This document shows, piece by piece, positions 5,269-9,776 of a stretch of DNA of 15,854 nucleotides; the stretch's first letter is position 1; every line of letters starts with the position of its first letter. The stretch is taken from positions 1-15,854 of the forward strand of contig JAUSHE010000019.1 of the NCBI GenBank assembly GCA_030648435.1. The letters run 5' to 3'. Under the pieces are notes generated by a model that did no database searches, was not told where the DNA came from, and worked only from the letters and a program-made list of their open reading frames with translations. The stretch comes from Candidatus Daviesbacteria bacterium (lineage in GTDB: Bacteria > Patescibacteria > Microgenomatia > Daviesbacterales > UBA10151). A program made the translations under genes and the position numbers.

Positions 5269-5802
5269 ATGGAAGAAGAGAATATCTCAAATTTGTCCGC
5301 TCCTGCGCCTGCTGAACAAAAATATAATTTTTCTTATAATATACCGAAAAAAAAATCCAATAAAACCATTATTGTCTTAATAATTATATTACTGATGATT
5401 TTTTTAGCTATCGGTGTCTTTTTCTTTAGATCCTCTGTTCCGGCTCCTGTTTCTGCTCCTACGCCTTCGCCCACAGCTTATGAAACCCCTTCGCCGTCAC
5501 CATCTCCTCTTGTAAGAGCCGATTGGAGCTTTGAAGTCTTAAACGGATCAGGTACAAGCGGGTTGGCTAAAAAAGTTGCCCTAAAACTTCAAGCTTTGGG
5601 TTATCCGGTTGTTAAAACAGGTAATGCCGATAAGCAAACTTATGCCAAAACAGAGATTTTAGTTAAGAAAAATCTTTTAAGTAGAATAGATTCGGTGATT
5701 GCTGATTTAAAAGATAATATTAAAATAGCCTCAATAGCAGGAGAGTTAAAAGAAGGAACAGCCTCTGCCAGAATTATCATCGGAAAAGATGTGGTAGAAT
5801 AA
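5269..5802 (+). CDS. Membrane-anchored LytR_C-domain protein
   Basis: A 177-residue protein with a cytoplasmic N-terminus of about 32 residues and one transmembrane helix (about 33-53, TIIVLIIILLMIFLAIGVFFF). A Pro/Ser/Thr-rich extracytoplasmic linker follows (about 56-80), then a LytR/CpsA C-terminal-type domain (about 87-175). That domain is recognised from WSFEVLNGSGTSGLAKKVALKLQALGY and a later strand-helix repeat ending ASARIIIGKD. In other proteins this domain follows the catalytic LCP domain that attaches polymers to peptidoglycan; here the catalytic domain is absent. It may bind a cell-wall component, but its job is unknown. It occupies the position where disA lies in Firmicutes, between radA and yacL. 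Confidence 0.8.
   Translation: MEEENISNLSAPAPAEQKYNFSYNIPKKKSNKTIIVLIIILLMIFLAIGVFFFRSSVPAPVSAPTPSPTAYETPSPSPSPLVRADWSFEVLNGSGTSGLAKKVALKLQALGYPVVKTGNADKQTYAKTEILVKKNLLSRIDSVIADLKDNIKIASIAGELKEGTASARIIIGKDVVE
5792..5800 (+). promoter_or_regulatory. Possible extended -10 promoter of the PIN-TRAM gene
   Basis: TGG-TAGAAT overlaps the end of the LytR_C reading frame. Transcription would begin near 5807 and give a 14-base leader that includes AAGGA (5809-5813). The match could be fortuitous because it lies in coding sequence. Confidence 0.4.
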
Positions 5803-5820
5803 TACTGCAAGGAATTATTT

Positions 5821-6726
5821 GTGCGCTTAAGACTTGTTTTACGCCTGGTTCTGGCGTTTTTGTTCGCGACTTTCGCGGCCATATTTTCACAGCTGATCCC
5901 GCCTTTTTTGGGGGAAGCTTCTTTTGTAATCAGGGTACTGCTCACCCTGGCGGCAGGCGGTCTGGGTTATATGGTTTTTCCGCCGGTTGCCAGATCTGTC
6001 AGAATAATTACTATGACAAGCCTGAATTTTGTAGTACACAGGCTGTTATCAGAGTTGTCAAACCAGATTGTTAAAATACCGCATTCTTCACCATCTATTT
6101 CAGGGACGCATTCTCAAGTTGGCTCTGTCAGCATGACAAGGCCTCTTGTTCTGGATACCTCTGCTATAATTGACGGCAGAATCCTGGATATAGCAAAAAC
6201 AGGTTTCGTGAGCAACCTTGTTTTGGTGCCCAGCTTTGTGCTTACAGAGCTTCAGCAGGTGGCTGATTCGGCAGACAGCTTAAAGCGGGCTAGAGGCAGG
6301 AAAGGGTTTGAAACAGTAGAGGAATTGAAAAAATTAAAATCAATCAGGGTGGAAATTTGGGATAAAGATCAAAGCAATAAGGCAGTTGACGAAAGGCTGC
6401 TCAATTTGGCCAAGAATCTGCACGGGCGCATAATTACTACTGATTTTAATTTGAATAAGCTGGCTGTTGCGTCCAATATTAGTGTCTTAAATGTAAACGA
6501 TCTGGCTAATGCTGTAAAGACGATCTCTTTGCCGGGAGAGAGTATGGAGATTAAAATAGTACATCTGGGGAAAGATAGGAGTCAGGGAGTAGGGTATTTA
6601 GCTGACGGTACCATGGTAGTTGTCACAGACAGCGCTGAAAAGATAGGCCGGACAGTCAAAGTTGAAGTTACCAAAAACATTCAAACTCCCGCCGGCAGAA
6701 TGATCTTTGCTAAGGAGGTAGGGTAG
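5821..6726 (+). CDS. YacL-like membrane PIN-TRAM protein
   Basis: A 301-residue protein starting at GTG, with AAGGA 7 bases upstream. Two transmembrane helices come first (about 4-28 and 36-54). A linker of about 50 residues leads to a PIN nuclease domain at about 107-235, with acidic residues D112 (LVLDTSAIIDGR), E143 (LTELQQVAD), D190 (AVDERLLNLA) and D208 (ITTDFNLNKLA). A C-terminal TRAM RNA-binding domain is at about 240-298 (GVGYLADGTMVVV ... VEVTKNIQTPAGRMIFA). B. subtilis YacL lies downstream of radA-disA, and this gene keeps the link to radA. The likely role is RNA binding and cleavage at the membrane; substrates are unknown. It is not a toxin: there is no partner antitoxin and the architecture differs from VapC. 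A repeat arm begins at its stop codon. Confidence 0.9.
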   Translation: MRLRLVLRLVLAFLFATFAAIFSQLIPPFLGEASFVIRVLLTLAAGGLGYMVFPPVARSVRIITMTSLNFVVHRLLSELSNQIVKIPHSSPSISGTHSQVGSVSMTRPLVLDTSAIIDGRILDIAKTGFVSNLVLVPSFVLTELQQVADSADSLKRARGRKGFETVEELKKLKSIRVEIWDKDQSNKAVDERLLNLAKNLHGRIITTDFNLNKLAVASNISVLNVNDLANAVKTISLPGESMEIKIVHLGKDRSQGVGYLADGTMVVVTDSAEKIGRTVKVEVTKNIQTPAGRMIFAKEVG

Positions 6727-6756
6727 TAGTCAGCTTTCAGTCGTCAGTCGTCAGAT
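6725..6756 (+). repeat. Left inverted-repeat arm of the four-helix-bundle element
   Basis: Degenerate units AGTAGTCAGCT, TTCAGTCGTCAG and TCGTCAG. It begins on the stop codon of the PIN-TRAM gene and ends one base before the next ATG, so it forms the whole intergenic gap and leaves no Shine-Dalgarno sequence. Confidence 0.8.
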
Positions 6757-6757
6757 T

Positions 6758-7123
6758 ATGAATACACATAAGTTCAGAAAACTTCAAGTTTGGCAACGAT
6801 CCATTCAGCTAGTAACATTAATTTACAAAATTACCTCTAAGTTCCCAAAAGAAGAAAAGTATGGACTGACAGACCAAATAAGGAGAGCAGCTGTAAGTAT
6901 TTGCTTAAATATCGCAGAAGGATCAGGTTCCGGATCTGATCCTGAGTTTATGAGATTCTTAAGAATGGCTCAAAGGTCTGCTTATGAGGTAATTGCCGGG
7001 TTAGAGATAGTGATAAGCTTGAAGATGCTAGACGGAGAAATGCTTAATCCAGTCATTGGCGAAGTTGACCAAATTAGCGCAATGCTTTCTGGTCTAATAA
7101 AAAGTCTGAAAGCTGATAGCTGA
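6758..7123 (+). CDS. Four-helix-bundle protein (23S rRNA intervening-sequence protein family)
   Basis: A 121-residue protein that matches the IVP family along its length. Visible markers are the opening FRKLQVWQRS, the segment FPKEEKYGLTDQIRRAAVSICLNIAEG (30-55) and FMRFLRMAQRSAYEV (64-78), then a last amphipathic helix. Relatives are encoded inside 23S rRNA intervening sequences of several bacteria, and the related Avd protein assists diversity-generating retroelements. The biochemical role of the stand-alone family is not established. The protein is probably a cytoplasmic oligomer with a basic surface. The C-terminal SLKADS and stop codon come from the right repeat arm. No ribosome binding site is evident because the left arm fills the space upstream. 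Confidence 0.88.
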   Translation: MNTHKFRKLQVWQRSIQLVTLIYKITSKFPKEEKYGLTDQIRRAAVSICLNIAEGSGSGSDPEFMRFLRMAQRSAYEVIAGLEIVISLKMLDGEMLNPVIGEVDQISAMLSGLIKSLKADS

Positions 7124-7133
7124 CTACTGATAT
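7103..7133 (-). repeat. Right inverted-repeat arm of the four-helix-bundle element
   Basis: AGTCTGAAAGCTGATAGC and following CTGACTACTGATA, the inverse of the left arm at 6725-6756. It overlaps the last six codons and stop codon of the four-helix-bundle gene, so the gene and arms must have been inherited as a unit. Confidence 0.8.
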
Positions 7134-7287
7134 CTATTTATCCACATCACGAATCTTCCTGTTAACAACTAAAAGTATATATCATAAATAGCTTGATGTA
7201 GCGGTCTAAACGATATGCCGTATCCTCCAGATAAAACTCTAGGTCTGGCATAAATTAGAGTAAATAAAATTATGGGTTAGTTAAAAC

Positions 7288-7316
7288 TTGACAAATAGTT
7301 TTTGACATGATAATGT
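7288..7316 (+). promoter_or_regulatory. Promoter of the 7.3-7.5 kb small transcript
   Basis: TTGACA (7288-7293), a 17-base spacer and TAATGT (7311-7316). Transcription should begin near 7323, just before the ATG at 7327. The perfect -35 and optimal spacing make it one of the better promoters in the window. Confidence 0.6.
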
Positions 7317-7326
7317 TGATGGCAGT

Positions 7327-7464
7327 ATGTTTGCGCAGAGATTTTTGACAGGTCTAAAAAAAGAGAGAAGAGCGAAACCAAGAAGAAGCGACGCTATTGC
7401 TGATCAGGTTAGAACGATGTTGCAAGCAGTGGATCAGAAGTTAATACTGATGGTCCGGAGCTAA
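7327..7464 (+). CDS. Candidate small basic protein, 45 residues
   Basis: An open frame of 45 codons begins 4 bases after the predicted transcription start and ends directly before a strong terminator stem, so it fills the transcript. The translated peptide starts MFAQRFLTGLKKERRAKPRR and ends QKLILMVRS. It is strongly basic in its first half and has an amphipathic-looking second half. There is no signal peptide or membrane helix. No family was recognised and there is no Shine-Dalgarno sequence. It could be a real small protein, or the transcript could be a non-coding RNA in which the frame is accidental. The promoter and terminator fit either view. Confidence 0.4.
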   Translation: MFAQRFLTGLKKERRAKPRRSDAIADQVRTMLQAVDQKLILMVRS

Positions 7465-7505
7465 AAAAAGATTCCTTGGAGGCAGACGGACCAAGGAATC
7501 TTTTT
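7465..7505 (+). terminator. Strong intrinsic terminator, probably bidirectional
   Basis: A perfect 15-bp stem (AAAAAGATTCCTTGG, 7465-7479, against 7491-7505) with an 11-base loop AGGCAGACGGA. It ends in TTTTT on the plus strand and a run of seven T on the minus strand. The loop sequence GCAGACGGA recurs in the hairpin at 7600-7646. Confidence 0.85.
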
Positions 7506-7532
7506 GTACTTTGATATTAAAAGGAAAGAGCA

Positions 7533-7595
7533 TAAGCTCTGCTTTCGACTTTGTCTCAAGCAGGCTTGAGCTTAAAATAGAGGACTATTTTAAGC
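7533..7595. other. Two overlapping, mutually exclusive hairpins
   Basis: TAAGCTC (7533-7539) pairs with GAGCTTA (7568-7574), with TGCTT/AAGCA (7540-7544/7558-7562) stacked inside. A second perfect 10-bp stem, GCTTAAAATA/TATTTTAAGC (7570-7579/7586-7595), shares bases 7570-7574. Only one can form at a time, as in attenuators or switch RNAs. No gene lies immediately downstream. Confidence 0.5.
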
Positions 7596-7599
7596 ATAA

Positions 7600-7646
7600 A
7601 AAAGAGCATTACTACCGCAGACGGACTCGAATAGCAATGCCCTTTT
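7600..7646 (-). terminator. Intrinsic terminator on the minus strand
   Basis: A 15-bp stem (7600-7614 with 7632-7646). On the minus strand its two irregular positions become G-U pairs and it is followed by six T residues. On the plus strand they would be A-C mismatches. This points to minus-strand use. The 17-base loop (7615-7631) includes GCAGACGGAC as read on the plus strand. Confidence 0.65.
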
Positions 7647-7691
7647 ATTAATTTCGAAAACAACTTCAAGAGCAGATAGAAATTGTTTTCT
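7600..7691 (-). ncRNA. Candidate small RNA on the minus strand (about 90 nt)
   Basis: A minus-strand promoter (7698-7727) would start a transcript near 7691 that ends at the hairpin and six-T run at about 7600. The RNA would hold a 5' stem, GAAAACAA/TTGTTTTC (7690-7683 with 7663-7656), and a 3' terminator stem whose loop contains GTCCGTCTGC. That loop is complementary to the loop of the plus-strand terminator at 7465-7505. No reading frame of note is present. No known RNA family was recognised. Confidence 0.4.
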
Positions 7692-7697
7692 AAATTA

Positions 7698-7727
7698 ACA
7701 ATAGATCAAATTTTGGGGGGTTGTCAA
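7698..7727 (-). promoter_or_regulatory. Possible promoter of the minus-strand small RNA
   Basis: Read on the minus strand: TTGACA (7727-7722), an 18-base spacer and TATTGT (7703-7698). The -35 is perfect. The -10 is a fair match and spacing is one base over optimal. Confidence 0.4.
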
Positions 7728-8062
7728 TACCCCAAAGTAGCTTTGATTTTGAAAAATTGTGCACAATTTGACTGCAAAATCAGGGGTTTGGAGTATAGAT
7801 ATATTAGATGGTAAAGTTTGAGATTGGGGGTTTGTCTAAGACTTACTAGACGTAAGTCTTGCGAACCTACAATATAGAGTTTTGAGTTGGGAGCTAATCT
7901 AGGGCAGGGATTAGTTCCCAATCCAGGACTTTATTAAGTAAGTCGCAAGGTTCTGCGAAGCAGGTTCTTAGGGCAGGCTATAGTCCCGCCGAAGGCGGGA
8001 GACAAGTACCCAATAGTAATTATCAGCTAGGTAAAGACAATTTCTCGGTTTCAAGCTACCCA
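7704..8062. other. Hairpin-dense region without a convincing gene
   Basis: No supportable coding sequence was found. Structures include TTTGGGG/CCCCAAA (7712-7718/7730-7736) and a perfect 16-bp palindrome centred between 7761 and 7762. GGTTTG/CGAACC encloses a perfect 9-bp stem, AAGACTTAC/GTAAGTCTT (7829-7867). TTGGGAGCTAATC pairs with GATTAGTTCCCAA (7887-7899/7909-7921). There are also small GAA-loop hairpins CTGC-GAA-GCAG (7953-7963) and TCCCGCC-GAA-GGCGGGA (7984-8000). The chain of stems suggests either a structured RNA or a collection of palindromic elements. No tRNA, RNase P, tmRNA, SRP or 6S RNA signature was seen. Confidence 0.55.
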
Positions 8063-8091
8063 TTGACAAAACTGCCAACCTATAGTAGAAT
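8063..8091 (+). promoter_or_regulatory. Promoter of the surface-protein operon
   Basis: TTGACA (8063-8068), a 17-base spacer and TAGAAT (8086-8091). Transcription should begin near 8098, only about 6 bases before the ATG at 8104, leaving no room for a Shine-Dalgarno sequence. Confidence 0.7.
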
Positions 8092-8103
8092 GCGTTTACA
8101 ACC

Positions 8104-8823
8104 ATGAGAAAGAGTTTTTTGATAGCGATCTTAATGTTGCTTAGTTTTTTAGCTGTTCCGTCAGCGCTAGCCCAATATACACCTCCACAACCAGGTCCTG
8201 GTAAAGGATTTTTCATAGATAAAAAAATCTTTAACCCTCAAGCACTAGAAACTAAAGGGGCGACATCTTCCGCAAATTATGTTGATAATTTAAGCAGAGA
8301 TCAATATTTATTTGCTCCCAATCAAACTGTTTTCTTTCAATTAATAGTAACTAATACAGGCAATGATGATCTCAATAATATTGAGGTAACTGATAAACTA
8401 CCCCCCCAATTATCTTATATAAGGGGAGGATCTGTAAATCAAGGCGGACAAATACACTTTACTATTGACAAATTAGCTGCTAATAGTCAATCACAACCTT
8501 TATTTATAGAAACCAGAGTAAGCGTAGATCAAGCATTTGCAGGCATTATTTGTCCTGTTAATTTTGCACAAGCTCAAACAGGATCACTTGTAGATCAAGA
8601 TACCAGTTCTTTCTGTATCCAGCAAAATGTTGTTAAACAAATGCCTCCGGCAGAACAGCTTCCTAGAACAGGATTACCTTTAGTAGCCTGGTCTGTGGTA
8701 GGATTACTTCCTGTTGGATTCAGGTTAAGAAAGTTTTCCTCAAGTAATAAAGATAAAAAAGAAGACGCCAATTATATTTGGCAGATAAGAGAATTTTTAA
8801 AAGAGGGAGGTGACAGAATATGA
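8104..8823 (+). CDS. Secreted surface protein with LPRTG sortase motif
   Basis: A 239-residue protein. An N-terminal signal peptide (about 1-23, likely cleavage after SALA) precedes an extracellular domain of about 35-175. Its segment FFQLIVTNTGNDDLNNIEVTDKLPPQLSYI is typical of DUF11-like Ig-fold repeats of surface proteins. C150 and C171 could form a disulfide. Near the C-terminus are LPRTG (186-190), a hydrophobic stretch (about 191-206) and the basic RLRK, the standard layout for sortase anchoring. Unusually, about 30 further polar residues follow the RLRK, where typical sorting signals end after a few. No sortase gene is in the window. The gene heads a two-gene operon and shares ATGA with the next gene. 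Confidence 0.82.
   Translation: MRKSFLIAILMLLSFLAVPSALAQYTPPQPGPGKGFFIDKKIFNPQALETKGATSSANYVDNLSRDQYLFAPNQTVFFQLIVTNTGNDDLNNIEVTDKLPPQLSYIRGGSVNQGGQIHFTIDKLAANSQSQPLFIETRVSVDQAFAGIICPVNFAQAQTGSLVDQDTSSFCIQQNVVKQMPPAEQLPRTGLPLVAWSVVGLLPVGFRLRKFSSSNKDKKEDANYIWQIREFLKEGGDRI
8806..8813 (+). promoter_or_regulatory. Strong internal ribosome binding site
   Basis: GGAGGTGA-like sequence (GGAGG within GGGAGGTGA) ends 6 bases before the ATG at 8820. It shows that classical Shine-Dalgarno initiation is used for this internal cistron although most first genes here lack one. Confidence 0.75.
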
Positions 8824-9704
8824 AAGTTGAAAAGATATTATTAGGTACAAATTTTAGAGGAAAAGTATTGAGAGGAGTTGCGGGTTTGGGTATAGTGGCA
8901 GGTGGGATTTATGGGATTAATAGTCGTGTTCATGGCGAAGCTAACCCCACCACAGTGGCTAGAGTAGAGAGTACAGTTACTCCTACAGCGACAGCTACAG
9001 TTACACCTAAAGCAACTGAAGTTGCCGGAGACGCAGAAATTGCAGGTAATTCATTCTCTATTCAGGGAATTCCGGATAGAGTAGATGCAGCAAGCGTAGA
9101 TACAGCCAAAGATATTTTCAAAAATACCATTGGTTTTGGATCAGGAATGATTGTTGCTGAACCAGGTGTATTAAAAGTAGGTTGGGATTTTCCCAAAGCT
9201 CAATTTGATGCAGCTGAAGGACATATCTACCACTATGATTCAGGTAATCAATTTATTTTACAGACACCTGAAAGTTCTGTTAATGTTCCGGAAGGAGCTT
9301 TTGCAATGCTTAATGGCAATGCTATGATTATTGACGTTGCAGGAAATGGCTCTGCCAGTTTCCATTTGGAAATACCAGGACCAGAAGCTAATCACAACAT
9401 TGTGATTATAAGAGGTCTTTATCCTGATGGTAGTACTCCAGCAGATCGTAATAGAATTGCCAAACTTACAGGTTATACTCCTGGAGCAGTTTTATATGAT
9501 ATGTATCCAAAAGGAGGTTTCGTTTCAGAGGGACAAGTTAAACAGATAGCTAAGAATGCTTCAACAAGTAGCCCTAATTGTGGAGCTGAAGCTTGTAAAA
9601 CTGTTACTATGCACGAGTTAGATGCAAATACAGGAGCTTTAGTAGTAGTTAAAACATCAGATCAAGGTGAAACTTGGATAGGTGTTTTTAGTAATATTAA
9701 CTAA
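8820..9704 (+). CDS. Exported protein of unknown function
   Basis: A 294-residue protein with a basic N-terminus and one hydrophobic segment (about 18-33, LRGVAGLGIVAGGIYGI). A Thr/Pro/Ala-rich linker follows (about 42-68, with TPTATATVTPKATE). The rest (about 75-294) is a single domain that I could not assign. It is rich in small and beta-forming residues, with C254 and C259 in NCGAEACK as a possible disulfide. The start is fixed by a strong ribosome binding site and the ATGA overlap with the LPRTG gene. Co-transcription suggests that the two proteins act together at the envelope. No sortase, protease or glycosidase motif was recognised. A terminator follows. Confidence 0.75.
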   Translation: MKVEKILLGTNFRGKVLRGVAGLGIVAGGIYGINSRVHGEANPTTVARVESTVTPTATATVTPKATEVAGDAEIAGNSFSIQGIPDRVDAASVDTAKDIFKNTIGFGSGMIVAEPGVLKVGWDFPKAQFDAAEGHIYHYDSGNQFILQTPESSVNVPEGAFAMLNGNAMIIDVAGNGSASFHLEIPGPEANHNIVIIRGLYPDGSTPADRNRIAKLTGYTPGAVLYDMYPKGGFVSEGQVKQIAKNASTSSPNCGAEACKTVTMHELDANTGALVVVKTSDQGETWIGVFSNIN

Positions 9705-9730
9705 TCTTTTCTGAAAGATTATGTTTACCT

Positions 9731-9757
9731 CAAGGCCGTTCTTTAAGGACGGCCTTG
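9731..9757 (+). terminator. Intrinsic terminator after the surface operon
   Basis: CAAGGCCGT (9731-9739) pairs with ACGGCCTTG (9749-9757), and partial pairing continues inward. The downstream tract is only moderately T-rich (TTGGTGTT), so termination efficiency is uncertain. It is well placed between the end of one operon and the -10 box of the next. Confidence 0.65.
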
Positions 9758-9761
9758 TTGG

Positions 9762-9770
9762 TGTTAAACT
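9762..9770 (+). promoter_or_regulatory. Extended -10 promoter of the glycosyltransferase-like genes
   Basis: TGT-TAAACT directly follows the terminator. The ATG at 9777 lies 7 bases past its end, so a leaderless start is expected. The -35 region is not recognisable. Confidence 0.4.
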
Positions 9771-9776
9771 AAAATT

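Larger units (their letters stand above)
6725..7133 (+). mobile_element. Candidate element: four-helix-bundle gene within terminal inverted repeats
   Basis: The left arm (6725-6756) and right arm (7103-7133) are inverse copies built of CAGTC/CAGCT units. The outer parts match at 15 of 16 positions: AGTAGTCAGCTTTCAG at 6725-6740 against the complement of 7113-7128. The left arm ends next to the start codon. The right arm encodes the last residues and stop of the gene. The same repeat family occurs without a gene at 317-396 and 14560-14634. This suggests a mobile unit with internally deleted derivatives. No transposase is present, and mobility is inferred. Confidence 0.5.

Noticed and set aside
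5821..6726. PIN protein considered as a third VapC toxin
   Set aside because: It has two membrane helices and a C-terminal TRAM domain, no adjacent antitoxin, and the radA neighbour typical of YacL.
6758..7123. Four-helix-bundle gene considered as Avd of a diversity-generating retroelement
   Set aside because: There is no reverse transcriptase, template repeat or variable repeat in the window, and the sequence fits the IVP type better.
6725..7133. Repeat units near the four-helix-bundle gene considered as a CRISPR array
   Set aside because: The units are degenerate, in inverted orientation and without unique spacers, and no cas gene is present.
7138..7146. TTATCCACA, a perfect DnaA-box match
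   Set aside because: A single copy only. No clustered boxes, AT-rich unwinding repeats or dnaA/dnaN genes are nearby, so an origin is not supported.
8041..8062. GGTTTCAAGCTACC considered as a tRNA T-arm
   Set aside because: There is no matching acceptor stem, anticodon arm or D-arm upstream, and the loop lacks the conserved TTCRA layout.
7968..8216. 82-codon minus-strand frame overlapping the LPRTG gene start
   Set aside because: It covers the GAA-loop hairpin and the promoter of the surface operon, and half of it is antisense to the signal peptide region. It has no promoter of its own and no family resemblance.
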